From: an uncultured Lachnospiraceae bacterium
Lineage (GTDB): Bacteria; Bacillota; Clostridia; Lachnospirales; Lachnospiraceae
Reading direction: 5' to 3'
Assembly: GCA_947588845.1 (NCBI GenBank)
Contig: CANQAR010000013.1
Span: forward strand, 1-49,501
Length of the DNA stretch: 49,501 nucleotides
This document shows positions 8,577 through 16,796 of this stretch, piece by piece (positions within the stretch are counted from its first letter, which is position 1; every line of letters starts with the position of its first letter). A program made the translations under genes and the position numbers. The notes below the pieces were generated by a model. That model did no database searches. It saw nothing but the letters and a program-made list of their open reading frames with translations, and was not told where the DNA came from.

Positions 8577-9404
8577 ATGAAAAAGCAGAATTTCTTTTTA
8601 AAAAATAAAACATTTACTTTTTTCAGCCTGCTTGCCATTCTCATTGTGCTCGCGGCCATCTTTGCCCCGCAGGTTACGGGAGGCGTGGATCCGACAGAAG
8701 GCAATGTCCTGTTCGGACTTCAACCCCCGGGAGGCGATCACATATTTGGCACAGATAAGCTGGGAAGAGATATTTTTACGCGCGTGATCTACGGCGCGCG
8801 CACGTCATTGTCGGCTACGTTCACGGTCGTGATCATTATCTTTGTGGTCGGGACGTTTCTTGGCATTCTGGCCGGTTATTTCGGCGGCTGGGTCGATGTT
8901 GTGATCATGAGAATCGCGGATATGATGATTGCGTTCCCGGGTCTGGTGCTTGCGATCGCCGTCGCGGGTATTCTGGGAGCCAGTGTGAAAAATGCGATCA
9001 TCGCGCTTTCCCTGGTGAGCTGGACAAAGTATGCGAGACTTGCGCGAAGCCTCGTCCTGAAAATCAGGGACAGAGATTTTGTGGCGGCGGCTATTGTCAC
9101 CGGCTCCAAAACGCCGTATATGCTGCTGCGCTACATGCTTCCCAACACGATCACCACGCTGGTGATCACGGCGGCGACCGATATCGGTTCCATGATGCTG
9201 GAGCTGTCCAGTCTTTCATTCCTGGGATTCGGGGCAAAGGCTCCGGCGCCGGAATGGGGCCTGATGCTGAACGAAGGCCGCGCCTATATCCAGGCGGCTC
9301 CGTGGCTGATGATCTATCCCGGTCTTGCGATTTTTATTGTTGTCGTTGTATTTAACATGCTGGGCGACAGCCTGCGCGATATTCTGGATCCGAGAAATGA
9401 ATAG
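8577..9404 (+). CDS. ABC transporter permease, DppC/OppC/NikC family
   Basis: This 275-residue second membrane subunit pairs with the DppB-type protein. It has one N-terminal helix, the signature GTDKLGRDIFTRVIYGARTS, and then five helices. The EAA-type coupling loop is TGSKTPYMLLRYMLPN. The C-terminal FNMLGDSLRDILDPR is the family ending. It begins 4 bp after the preceding stop with AGAGGTG as ribosome site, and the ATPase gene starts 11 bp after its stop, so the genes form one operon. Substrate as for the receptor protein. Confidence 0.94.
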   Translation: MKKQNFFLKNKTFTFFSLLAILIVLAAIFAPQVTGGVDPTEGNVLFGLQPPGGDHIFGTDKLGRDIFTRVIYGARTSLSATFTVVIIIFVVGTFLGILAGYFGGWVDVVIMRIADMMIAFPGLVLAIAVAGILGASVKNAIIALSLVSWTKYARLARSLVLKIRDRDFVAAAIVTGSKTPYMLLRYMLPNTITTLVITAATDIGSMMLELSSLSFLGFGAKAPAPEWGLMLNEGRAYIQAAPWLMIYPGLAIFIVVVVFNMLGDSLRDILDPRNE

Positions 9405-9415
9405 GGAGGTACGCT

Positions 9416-10201
9416 ATGCTTGAGATAAAAGATGTAACAATATCCTACAAAAACGTGCCGACGGTAAAACATTTCAGCCTGAATCTGGGCAAGGGGCAGA
9501 TCTGCAGTATCGTGGGCGAGAGCGGCAGTGGAAAAACCACGGTGATCCGCGCGGTCCTGGGGCTTCTGGCCGGCGGAGGAAAAGTGACGGATGGAGATAT
9601 CTTATTTGAGGGGAAATCCCTTCTCGGCAATACCTCCGAGCAGTGGAGAAAACTTCGCGGCACGGACATCTCCATGATTTTCCAGGATTCCGGAGCCATG
9701 ATGAATCCGACTAAGAAGGTCGGAGCGGCGTTTGTGGAATATATCCGCACGCACGAGAATATTTCGAAAAAGGCAGCCTGGAACAAGGGTGTGGAAATGC
9801 TGGAGAAAATGCGCCTTCCCAGCGGCGACAATATCATGCGGAGCTATCCGTTCCAGCTTTCCGGCGGCATGCGCCAGAGAGTCGGAATCGCGATGGGCAT
9901 GACATATCAGCCGAAGCTTCTGCTGGCAGACGAGCCGACCAGCGCGCTCGACGTCACTACGCAGGCGCAGATCGTGCGCCAGATGATGGAACTGAGGGAC
10001 GAGTACGGCACCAGCATCATCGTGGTCACGCATAATCTGGGCGTCGCCGCCTATATGTCGGATTATATTGTTGTCATGAAGATGGGCCAGACAGAGGATG
10101 AAGGCGACCGGGAGCATATGCTGCACCAGTCGGTCAATCCGTATACAAAGAAGCTGCTTGACGCGGTTCCGTCGGTGGGAGGTGTGCGCTATGTCGAATG
10201 A
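9416..10201 (+). CDS. ABC transporter ATP-binding protein, DppD/NikD type
   Basis: This 261-residue ATPase drives the importer. It shows Walker A GESGSGKTT (34-42), a Q-loop in IFQDSGAMMNP, the signature LSGGMRQR at about 148, Walker B LLLADEPTSALD at about 168, and a switch His in VTHNLG. It lacks the C-terminal oligopeptide/HPY extension found in DppD and OppD (about 330 residues), so by length it resembles NikD. The start is preceded by GGGAGGT. Its last 11 bp overlap the next gene, which implies translational coupling. The NikD-like length is one of several weak hints that the importer may carry metal complexes rather than dipeptides. Confidence 0.93.
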   Translation: MLEIKDVTISYKNVPTVKHFSLNLGKGQICSIVGESGSGKTTVIRAVLGLLAGGGKVTDGDILFEGKSLLGNTSEQWRKLRGTDISMIFQDSGAMMNPTKKVGAAFVEYIRTHENISKKAAWNKGVEMLEKMRLPSGDNIMRSYPFQLSGGMRQRVGIAMGMTYQPKLLLADEPTSALDVTTQAQIVRQMMELRDEYGTSIIVVTHNLGVAAYMSDYIVVMKMGQTEDEGDREHMLHQSVNPYTKKLLDAVPSVGGVRYVE

Positions 10202-11180
10202 GAAAGAACTGATCCTGGAAGCGAAGCATGTGACACGCAGATTTCCGGCTTCCAACAACCGCGTGCTGACTGCGTGCAACGACATCAATCTGAAAATGTA
10301 CAAAGGAAAGACGCTCGGACTTGTCGGTGAGTCCGGTTGCGGAAAGAGTACGTTTATGCGCTTTCTGGTATCGCTGGATACCCCGACAGAAGGCGAGATC
10401 ATCTACCGGGGAAAAGACATCACAAAATTAAAAGGAGAAGAACTGCGCCAGAACCGCCAGAACATCCAGATGGTGTTCCAGGATCCGGGCGCGTCCTTCA
10501 ATCCGAAGATGAAGATCCGCGACATCATCTGTGAGCCTCTTCTGAATTTCAAACGCATCAAAAAAAGCGAGAAGGATGCGGTTGCCCGAAAATATCTTGA
10601 GATGGTGGATCTTCCAGGTGATTTTGCCGACCGCTATCCGCATAATATGAGCGGCGGACAGCGTCAGCGTATCGCGATTGCGCGGGCGATCGCACTCGAG
10701 CCGGAGATCATTGTGATGGACGAGGCGACCTGCGCACTTGATGTTTCCGTCCAGAAAACGATCATTGAGCTGATTGTGGATCTTCAGAAGAAAAAGAATA
10801 TCTCCATCGGATTCATCGCGCACGATCTGGGGCTGATCCAGTCGTTCGCTCATCAGATCGCGGTCATGTACCTTGGGAATATTGTGGAAGTTCTGCCGGG
10901 AGAGGCGATCGGTGAAGCGAAGCATCCCTACACCCAGGCGCTTCTGGGGGCAATCTTTGACATCAATATGGATTTTTCCAAAAAGATCGAGAGCATCGAG
11001 AGCGAGGCGCCAAGCCCGCTTGACGTGCCGCCGGGATGTCCGTTCCAGGATCGTTGCGAGCACTGCATGGAAATCTGCAGAAAGCAGAGGGCGCTGCTTA
11101 CGGATCTGGGGCCAGAGCATCAGGTGGCGTGTCACTTATATCAGATGGGGATGACTCCCGCCTCTTCAGGCGGTGAGTGA
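10191..11180 (+). CDS. ABC transporter ATP-binding protein, DppF/OppF type
   Basis: This 329-residue second ATPase has Walker A GESGCGKST (46-54), the signature MSGGQRQR at about 152, and Walker B IIVMDEATCALD (Cys in place of the usual Ser, so ATCALD rather than PTSALD). The C-terminal oligopeptide extension has four Cys in CPFQDRCEHCMEIC (from about 283), a pattern that in relatives can bind an iron-sulfur or metal centre. ATG 10191 is chosen because GGGAGGTG lies just upstream; a longer frame from 10098 would run deep into the previous gene. This is the last gene of the five-gene importer operon. Confidence 0.93.
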   Translation: MSNEKELILEAKHVTRRFPASNNRVLTACNDINLKMYKGKTLGLVGESGCGKSTFMRFLVSLDTPTEGEIIYRGKDITKLKGEELRQNRQNIQMVFQDPGASFNPKMKIRDIICEPLLNFKRIKKSEKDAVARKYLEMVDLPGDFADRYPHNMSGGQRQRIAIARAIALEPEIIVMDEATCALDVSVQKTIIELIVDLQKKKNISIGFIAHDLGLIQSFAHQIAVMYLGNIVEVLPGEAIGEAKHPYTQALLGAIFDINMDFSKKIESIESEAPSPLDVPPGCPFQDRCEHCMEICRKQRALLTDLGPEHQVACHLYQMGMTPASSGGE

Positions 11181-11187
11181 CAAGTCC

Positions 11188-11370
11188 GTATCAGTGGCGG
11201 GATTCAATCCCCCATCTGATATACGCTCCGCGAGGATGCGCAGGGATTCGGAGCCGAAAATGTCTGCTGACGCAGACCCGAATCCCGCGCGCAAAACTCG
11301 CAAGCGAGTTTTGAAATATGATATCTGCTGACGCAGACCCAAATCCCGTGCCAGGACTCGAGAGAGAGTC
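11188..11370 (+). repeat. Structured intergenic mosaic repeat (copy E) with partial duplication
   Basis: Hairpin GTATCAG (11188-11194)/CTGATATAC (11216-11224) is followed by CTCCGCGAGGATGCGCA. The shared core spans 11235-11290: outer stem GGGATTCGG/CCGAATCCC, inner hairpin GTCTGC-TGAC-GCAGAC, then GCGC. A capping hairpin AAAACTCGC/GCGAGTTTT follows (11293-11312). From about 11319 the inner hairpin and right half are repeated in degraded form, ending in ACTCGAGAGAGAGT. The element fills the gap between the importer operon and the next gene. Confidence 0.8.
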
Positions 11371-11391
11371 TTGAATTGAAGGAGCGAAAGT

Positions 11392-12588
11392 ATGAACAGA
11401 TTAAAGATTTCAATATGCGCGGCAGCTTTGTGCCTGGGAATATCCTCCTGCCAGGCTGCCCTTGCGCAGGGAACGATCGACAGCGCGAATATGCAGATCC
11501 ACAAGATCGGTGTGCTGGTATACAGCGTGACGGATCAGGAAGTGATTTCTTTTCGTGATTATCTGAAAAATTATATTGAGGAATGTTTCCCGGATGTTGA
11601 GTTTCTGTATTCCAACAGCATTACGAGCGCTGAAGAAGAGATGGAGTTTATTCAGACGGTCAGCGATGAGGGAGCGGAAGGGATTCTTTCTTTCAACAGC
11701 TATGACCTGGCCGCAGAGGTGGAGCTCTGCGCCGAAAATGAAATGTATTATATGATGGCTTCCGGAAGCGTTTCTGAAGAGGCATTTGCTTCCGTGGAGG
11801 ATAATGAATATTTCCTGGGTATCGTAGGTCCGGGAAGTGAGATCGAATATCAGGCCGGCGCAGGTATGGCACAGTTTTTCGTGGATCAGCAGGCCGGAAA
11901 TGAGTATTTTATCTTAAGCGGCGGCGCACCTATGGAAAATGAGATGCACAAGGAACGTACGGAAGGGATTCTGGATACGCTGCAGGCGGCGTACGGCGTC
12001 ACTTTCGATCAGACATCGGAAGATCTGGCCGTATCGCCGGAGATCACGCATGCGTCCGCCGGAGATCTGACGGTCTGCATCTGCCCGGGTTATCTGGATT
12101 TTGAAGCATTCCTGACTCCGGCGCAGGAAGAGTACGAGAAGGATGCCTATCCTGTCGTGATGTCGGTGCTTCCGATCTCCGAGATGTACAATACGGTCCG
12201 CGGCGCGCAGCTTGGCCTGATTGACTGCTACAACGAGAGGAATCTGCAGCTTTACAACGAGAAGAATCTTTCCTATCTGACCGGAAAATACTGTTCTATC
12301 ATCGGACCGTCGTTTGCCGCCATGTATAATGCGGTGACCGGTTATGCGGCAGATTTCCGCGAGGACGGCAAAGCGTTCCAGCTGACGCAGGGATTCTGGA
12401 CCTCCGACAACGCGCGGGATTATATGGAGAAATATTCTCTGGCGTCCAGCATCGCGATCAATGCGTACAACTATGAGGATCTGCAGAACGTATGCAAAAT
12501 CTACAATCCGGATGCGACCCTGGATATGCTGGAGGATCTGGCGCTTGCTTACACGTTTGAGGACGCGCAGAGCCGGCGGGGACTGTAA
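11392..12588 (+). CDS. Periplasmic-binding-protein-like (type I fold) exported protein
   Basis: This 398-residue exported protein resembles the sugar-type periplasmic binding fold. The N-terminus is a signal peptide with a possible lipobox ISSC (Cys20), but it also has an ALA-QG signal peptidase I site, so anchoring is uncertain. The mature part begins KIGVLVYSVTDQEVISFRDY and continues with VEFLYSNSITSAEEEMEFIQ and GAEGILSFNSYD, the usual alternating strand/helix pattern. I see no membrane domain. It has its own ribosome site (GAAGGAGCG) and follows a structured repeat, so it may be expressed separately from the importer or by read-through. No cognate permease is adjacent. A receptor for an orphan transporter or a ligand-sensing lipoprotein are both possible. 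Ligand unknown. Confidence 0.7.
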   Translation: MNRLKISICAAALCLGISSCQAALAQGTIDSANMQIHKIGVLVYSVTDQEVISFRDYLKNYIEECFPDVEFLYSNSITSAEEEMEFIQTVSDEGAEGILSFNSYDLAAEVELCAENEMYYMMASGSVSEEAFASVEDNEYFLGIVGPGSEIEYQAGAGMAQFFVDQQAGNEYFILSGGAPMENEMHKERTEGILDTLQAAYGVTFDQTSEDLAVSPEITHASAGDLTVCICPGYLDFEAFLTPAQEEYEKDAYPVVMSVLPISEMYNTVRGAQLGLIDCYNERNLQLYNEKNLSYLTGKYCSIIGPSFAAMYNAVTGYAADFREDGKAFQLTQGFWTSDNARDYMEKYSLASSIAINAYNYEDLQNVCKIYNPDATLDMLEDLALAYTFEDAQSRRGL

Positions 12589-12617
12589 GGGGTGCGATGT
12601 AAAAATCTTCGGATACC

Positions 12618-12747
12618 GCAAAAAGCAGGACGCGCTTGGTTTTGAATACTTTCTGCATGCAGGATTTTTCATGCCCGCATTTTTGGAAAAATATCCCTTT
12701 GGTGTGGATATTTTCCGGGGATTCAGGGAAAACTTCCTGCTTTTTGC
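12618..12747. repeat. Long inverted repeat with internal hairpin, intergenic
   Basis: GCAAAAAGCAGGA (12618-12630) is the exact reverse complement of TCCTGCTTTTTGC (12735-12747). Between them GGAAAAATATCC (12685-12696) pairs with GGATATTTTCC (12706-12716). No convincing gene lies in this 249-bp gap. It could fold as RNA between the binding protein and the M14 gene; the function is unknown. Confidence 0.6.
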
Positions 12748-12837
12748 AGACGGCAGTGTTCATTTAAACTGTTCTGAGTGCAGATCTTTGTCTCTGGTAT
12801 CATGAGATTGAATTGAAAAGTTAAGGAGAACAACAGT

Positions 12838-13806
12838 ATGTGGAAGATATGCGGTTATGAACTGAACAGAGGCGAGAAGCTGCAGGCCATGCTTCACCCG
12901 AACGGAAGGGAGTATGAGATTCCGACAACCTTGATCTGCGGCGCGCAGGAAGGGGCGGGGATGACGCTGCTGATCACAGCACAGATCCACGCGGGAGAGT
13001 ACAACGGGACCGCGGCGGCCATGCGTCTGGCAAAAAAGATCGATCCAGGAAAACTCCGGGGAAATGTGATCCTGATGCACTGCGTAAATACCGCTGGCTT
13101 CTGGCAGCAGGTTCCGCGGTTCATCCCGCAGGATCATGTGAACCTCAACGCAGATTATCCGGGAAACGAGAGCGGGACAATCGGGCAGCAGATCGCGGCC
13201 TGGTTTGTGAAAGAAATATTTCCGACGGTGGACTTCATCGCGGATCTTCACGGAGGCGGCATGAGCGAGACGCTTGCGTCCTGCATTTTCTTCCCGCGGG
13301 CCCCGAAGGTGAGAGACTGTGCGCTGGAAGCGGCGAAGAAAATGAACGTGAAGTACCTGATCGCGTCCTCGAACTTCGTGGGAGAGTACGGCTACGCGGC
13401 CAATTATATGGATATTCCAGGGTTTATCCTCGAGTGCGGCTATGGCGGCCTGACACGGGAGGAGTGGGTGCAGCAGGTGCAGGAGTGTATGGAGCTTCTG
13501 CTGGATCATTTTGATATGTATCTGCTGGAGCCGCTGACGGGGAAAAAATACAGAAAAAAATTATTTGAAGAAACAGAATATCTTGAGTCTGATATGCGCG
13601 GCGTCTGGTATCCGGCCGTCTGCGAAAACCAGAACGTGAAGAAAGGTGACCTGCTTGGTGAGCTCGGCGATTTCTTTGGAAATATGAAGAAGAGATACTA
13701 TGCCGTCGGGGACGGGACTGTGATCTACTATACCTCAGGGATGAGCGTGCTGGAAGGCGACGCGCTGGTGGCGTATGGGCTGGAGGGTTCCGCGGAGGAA
13801 GTGTAA
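12838..13806 (+). CDS. M14-family zinc hydrolase, aspartoacylase/succinylglutamate desuccinylase type
   Basis: This 322-residue soluble zinc enzyme is predicted to hydrolyse an amide, either an N-acyl amino acid or a C-terminal residue. It has the M14 zinc site: His51 and Glu54 in HAGEYNG, and His138 in ADLHGGG. The general base is probably Glu199 in ECGYGG. The C-terminal about 80 residues (KGDLLGELGDFF, then VGDGTVIYYTS) form the small beta domain seen in AstE/AspA proteins. The start follows AAGGAG 9 bp upstream. It follows the importer and binding-protein genes on the same strand, so it may process an imported acylated or peptide substrate; this is inference. A strong hairpin and a mosaic repeat follow it. 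The exact substrate cannot be told. Confidence 0.85.
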   Translation: MWKICGYELNRGEKLQAMLHPNGREYEIPTTLICGAQEGAGMTLLITAQIHAGEYNGTAAAMRLAKKIDPGKLRGNVILMHCVNTAGFWQQVPRFIPQDHVNLNADYPGNESGTIGQQIAAWFVKEIFPTVDFIADLHGGGMSETLASCIFFPRAPKVRDCALEAAKKMNVKYLIASSNFVGEYGYAANYMDIPGFILECGYGGLTREEWVQQVQECMELLLDHFDMYLLEPLTGKKYRKKLFEETEYLESDMRGVWYPAVCENQNVKKGDLLGELGDFFGNMKKRYYAVGDGTVIYYTSGMSVLEGDALVAYGLEGSAEEV

Positions 13807-13837
13807 GAAGACAACTTCATGAATGAAATCCGCAAAT

Positions 13838-13867
13838 CGAGCAGGGGCGGCTTTTCCCTCCTGCTCG
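13838..13867 (+). terminator. Hairpin after the M14 hydrolase gene
   Basis: CGAGCAGG (13838-13845) pairs with CCTGCTCG (13860-13867) around a 14-nt loop. It lies about 30 bp after the stop codon. There is no clean U-tract, so termination is only probable. Confidence 0.4.
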
Positions 13868-13906
13868 CCCGCGCGGCCCGCATGCTGCGTCAGCAGCTAA
13901 TTTTCA

Positions 13907-14026
13907 TGTCACAGGAGAAATTTCGCCCTGTGACACAAAAAGCCTCCGGCGGGATGCGCACGAGCGCGTGCATGGAAAATGCTGCTTTCGCAGCCGCGCT
14001 CGGCGCGAGAATGTGCCAAAGGCACA
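13907..14026 (+). repeat. Structured intergenic mosaic repeat (copy A)
   Basis: The palindrome TGTCACAGG/CCTGTGACA is followed by AAAAAGCCTCCGGCGG and the core at 13953-14006: GATGCGCA, outer stem CGAGCGCG/CGCGCTCG, GGAAAATG, inner hairpin CTGC-TTTC-GCAG, then GCGC. A terminal hairpin GTGCC-AAA-GGCAC follows (14013-14025). It is nearly identical over about 95 bp to copy B at 18991-19110. It sits between two converging genes. Confidence 0.85.
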
Positions 14027-14034
14027 GCCGTTTT

Positions 14035-14181
14035 CTAATCCTGATCTTTTGCCAAAGCTATTTTATCCAGCAGTTCCACAATTTCCTCAGTTGTAAATTC
14101 TTTTTTATCGCCATTTGTAAAAATCAGCCGCAGTTCGTATAATGTGGCCATTTTCACATCTCGTCTTTCTTTTTCTGTCAT
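14035..14181 (-). CDS. Small conserved-looking protein, 48 aa
   Basis: This 48-residue frame starts at ATG 14181 with a strong ribosome site (AAAAAGGAGGG, 9 nt upstream) and ends in a TAG at 14035. It begins MTEKERRDVKMATLYELRLI and continues FTNGDKKEFTTEEIVELLDK before ending IALAKDQD. It is charged, probably helical, and has no membrane segment. I recall similar short YELR...EEI.ELLD proteins near Rpn-type nucleases in gut clostridia, but this is memory and not a search. The stop lies just outside repeat copy A. No function is assigned. The clean start signal and amino-acid make-up argue for a real gene. Confidence 0.65.
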   Translation of the reverse strand: MTEKERRDVKMATLYELRLIFTNGDKKEFTTEEIVELLDKIALAKDQD

Positions 14182-14332
14182 AATGAATGCCCTCCTTTTT
14201 CGCATATTCAGCAGGAATCAAAACTTACCGGAATCAACAGATTCTGGAATATTATGAAAAGATGGATTTTTTATATAATAGCATTAATCTCGGTTAATCG
14301 CAATCTTTTTCCTCGACGTGTGAACAGAAGTT

Positions 14333-16054
14333 TTACTGCGTCGGTATCTGTTTCGCGAGAACAACCCTGCATCTCTTCTTATAGCAGGCGATGCCGTATT
14401 TCAGAATAACCGTATATCCTTCCTCGGTTAAAAATTGTTCATAGTGCTTCTTTTCAATCTGCCGGAGCGCGTTTGCGCACTGTTCCTCCAGCCGGTCATT
14501 TTCCGCATATTTCACTTCAATGATAATACCTGTCATGCTGTCCTCAATCTCGATCATAATGTCACAGTATCCGTCGCCTGACTCTGCGTTTGAGGTGACC
14601 GCCCAGTCATCCATGTAACGCAGCAACCCGAGGAGATAGCTATGATAGAAATTTTCTTTCATCGACTTTTTCACGCTTGTGTCGCGGATGCTGATCGTTT
14701 TTGAGAGGAGAACGGTGAACATTTTTTCGATCCCAGCGGCGTCTCCTTTTGGGAACAACGCGCAGAATTCCGCCAGTTTCTGCGGCTCCCGCGTGACGCT
14801 GTCATGAAACCATTCGTAAATCTGTTCTTTAAAGATTGTCCGGATCTCCTGATTTGGTATTGACAAAGTCAGAATCCTGTGATCTGCGCTCGCCGGGGCT
14901 TTGCGCTGTGTCAGATATCCGGTCATAAAAAGAACACTCCACAGGTTTTCCATCGAATCTTCCAGTTCGGAATACGTGAGAACAGGGCGGATCTTTTTCT
15001 GGACAGTTCTGCCTTCAATCAATGTCTCAATATCCCGCCTTTGTGACAGGCCTTTTATCCGGCGGATAAATTTTCGCACAATGTCGTTGCCGCTTGTGTT
15101 GATCCAATATGGCTGCGGGTTGGCGTCCCGGTTTATGCGGAGGTCATAACAGTAGTTGATCACATCCCACGGGCAGTAAACCTCCCGATTCCCAAAACGG
15201 TAGCCGTCATACCATTCCCGGACAGAATCATAATGGTCAGATACGCCATAGAAGGCAAGCATCTCCTTCACTTCGGCGTCTGTGAAGCCGAAATATTCAT
15301 CAAAAGCAGCATCCATGATTGAGTGTACTTTCACGTTATTAAGGCCGGTAAAGATACTTTCTTTTGATACCTGGAGGCAGCCGGTGAGAACGGCAAAAAA
15401 GAGATTTTCATTGGATTTCAGCGCCTGGTTCATCAGGCCGCGGATCAGTACGATCATCTCATCGTAATAACCGGCATTGTAAGCTTTATCCAGCGGTACA
15501 TCATACTCATCAATAAGAAGGATGACTTTTTGTGCATAGTGGGCAGAGAGAAGATCGGATAAAAGGTGAAGACTGCTGATCAGGATCGAATCTGACATGG
15601 CAAACCCTTCCGGTCCGATTTCCACCATACGCCGGTACAGTTCCTTCTGGCTGTCCTCAAGATTCGGACTGTTCTTTAAAAAGGAAAATCTCTGTGCCTC
15701 CATGCCGATCGCTGTGCACAGCATTTCCCGTGCTGCCGCAAAATCAGCACCGCTTACCCCTTTCAGCGAAACGAAGATCACAGGGAATCTGCCCATATAT
15801 TCCCGGCACAATTCTTCATCCTTTGAGATCAGCAGTCCGTCGAACAGAGAACGGCTCTGACCGATCCCAAAGAAACAGCGCAGCATATCCATATTCAGCG
15901 TTTTGCCAAACCGGCGAGGCCGGGTGAAAAGACTCACCTCGCTCCAGTTTGTCAGAAGATCCCTGATCAGTCCGGTTTTGTCTGCGTAATAAAAATCCTG
16001 CTCGCGCAGTTTTGAAAAATTATCGATTCCTACCGGGAGTTTTTTCATTTTCAT
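14333..16054 (-). CDS. AAA-like ATPase fused to PD-(D/E)XK nuclease-like domain
   Basis: This 573-residue protein of the AAA-ATPase_like plus PD-(D/E)XK (DUF1703-type) architecture occurs in many copies in gut anaerobes. The N-terminal part has LPVGIDNFSKLRE, then a Walker A-like RPRRFGKT (45-52) and a Walker B LLIDEYD at about 200. The middle contains GLNNVKVHSIMD and WYDGYRFG. The C-terminal nuclease-like fold has CDIMIE (Asp498) and IIIEVKYA (Glu513, Lys515), so the catalytic triad is intact. ATG 16054 is chosen because AAAGGAT lies 7 nt upstream; a longer frame from 16126 lacks a ribosome site. The biological role is unproven; links to mobile elements or DNA defence have been proposed. 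It stands alone, convergent with the M14 gene. Confidence 0.85.
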   Translation of the reverse strand: MKMKKLPVGIDNFSKLREQDFYYADKTGLIRDLLTNWSEVSLFTRPRRFGKTLNMDMLRCFFGIGQSRSLFDGLLISKDEELCREYMGRFPVIFVSLKGVSGADFAAAREMLCTAIGMEAQRFSFLKNSPNLEDSQKELYRRMVEIGPEGFAMSDSILISSLHLLSDLLSAHYAQKVILLIDEYDVPLDKAYNAGYYDEMIVLIRGLMNQALKSNENLFFAVLTGCLQVSKESIFTGLNNVKVHSIMDAAFDEYFGFTDAEVKEMLAFYGVSDHYDSVREWYDGYRFGNREVYCPWDVINYCYDLRINRDANPQPYWINTSGNDIVRKFIRRIKGLSQRRDIETLIEGRTVQKKIRPVLTYSELEDSMENLWSVLFMTGYLTQRKAPASADHRILTLSIPNQEIRTIFKEQIYEWFHDSVTREPQKLAEFCALFPKGDAAGIEKMFTVLLSKTISIRDTSVKKSMKENFYHSYLLGLLRYMDDWAVTSNAESGDGYCDIMIEIEDSMTGIIIEVKYAENDRLEEQCANALRQIEKKHYEQFLTEEGYTVILKYGIACYKKRCRVVLAKQIPTQ

Positions 16055-16218
16055 AAATAAAATCCTTTCGTTTATTGCCGGATTCTTTTTTATACACGGT
16101 GGAAAATGTTCAGTCTGGCATATCAATTACCTTTTGGGGTAATATCGAATAAATTCACATGTGAATAATACACCACATCTCTGTTTGCTTTGCATGTATT
16201 CGAAATTATAGAAAATGG

Positions 16219-16247
16219 TTGAAATGTGATGTTGGAAATGGTATATT
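16219..16247 (+). promoter_or_regulatory. Promoter of type I toxin mRNA (module 1)
   Basis: TTGAAA and TATATT are separated by 17 bp. Transcription would start near 16254 and give a leader of about 150 nt before the toxin start. The leader is structured: GTGGCgaaaGCCAC at its 5' end, and AAGCGTTCGGGGGACGCTT further on. The 16055-16218 stretch holds only the upstream region of the leftward AAA-like gene. Confidence 0.7.
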
Positions 16248-16402
16248 AGTAACGTGGCGAAAGCCACGGGAAAGTACCCATGACAGGGCGCTAAGCGTTC
16301 GGGGGACGCTTGTTTAGCATCAACCGAAGCAAAGCGTAGTGGCAGCCTCCCGACGTTTAATGACCGGCTTACCGGAATACATAGGAAGGGAGGTGGCGTT
16401 AT

Positions 16403-16516
16403 ATGACAGCTTTTGAAATCATTTCGATTTTCATCGGCATATTAACTTTGTTGTGTGCCTTTGGCAGCTTAATTGTAGCGTTGCTCGCCTTTCTCTATAA
16501 GGGAAAGAGAAAGTAA
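16403..16516 (+). CDS. Type I toxin peptide, holin-like (37 aa)
   Basis: This 37-residue hydrophobic peptide begins MTAFEIISIFIGILTL, continues with a membrane-spanning stretch through GSLIVALLAFLY, and ends in the basic tail KGKRK. This is the pattern of the putative holin-like toxins (TxpA/BsrG type) of Firmicutes, which insert in the membrane when not silenced. GGGAGGTGG lies 6-8 nt before ATG 16403. The mRNA has its own promoter (16219-16247), a long structured leader that may occlude the ribosome site, and a terminator at 16580-16612. An antisense RNA from a strong opposing promoter covers its 3' end. These features together make a type I toxin-antitoxin module very likely. Toxicity itself is inferred. 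Confidence 0.8.
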   Translation: MTAFEIISIFIGILTLLCAFGSLIVALLAFLYKGKRK

Positions 16517-16613
16517 AAATGCCTATCCTGTCCGACCCACAGGATAGGCAGTGTCCGTAAGGACATTTGAAACCTTGGGAGCATCCATTTTGGAATGGGT
16601 GCTTTCCTTTTCT
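16515..16613 (-). ncRNA. Predicted antitoxin antisense RNA (module 1)
   Basis: A leftward transcript should start near 16613, below the TTGAAT-17-TATAGT promoter, and end at GCCTATCCTGT/ACAGGATAGGC (16549-16521), which is followed on the minus strand by ATTTTT. The RNA is about 98 nt and complementary to the 3' untranslated part of the toxin mRNA up to its stop codon, like RatA against txpA. It contains three hairpins, including TGTCC-GTAA-GGACA. Confidence 0.75.
16580..16612 (+). terminator. Terminator of toxin mRNA (module 1)
   Basis: AGCATCCATT (16580-16589) pairs with AATGGGTGCT (16594-16603), 10 bp with one G-U pair, followed by TTCCTTTTC. Confidence 0.7.
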
Positions 16614-16619
16614 GATATC

Positions 16620-16648
16620 ACTATACCACACTTTCCATATGCATTCAA
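16620..16648 (-). promoter_or_regulatory. Promoter of antisense antitoxin RNA (module 1)
   Basis: On the minus strand TTGAAT (16648-16643) and TATAGT (16625-16620) are 17 bp apart. This is a near-consensus sigma-A promoter pointing back into the toxin gene. Confidence 0.75.
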
Positions 16649-16754
16649 CAAAAATTTTTATAACAGATTCTTTTATATATGCGGCCTCTTTGATGCATAT
16701 GAAAAATGACGAAAATTGTATAAAATTAATTAAAATTTTGGAAAGTTTGCAATA

Positions 16755-16782
16755 TTGACGAATTTCCGAAAAGTTATATAAT
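16755..16782 (+). promoter_or_regulatory. Promoter of the Amt-PII transcript
   Basis: TTGACG and TATAAT are separated by 16 bp, giving a start near 16789 and a leader of about 265 nt before the Amt start codon. Confidence 0.65.
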
Positions 16783-16796
16783 AATAGGCGAACGAG

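Noticed and set aside
13819-14142. Open frame of 107 codons on the plus strand after the M14 gene
   Set aside because: It is made by translation through repeat copy A, has no ribosome site, and the same spurious peptide appears at copy B (18944-19180).
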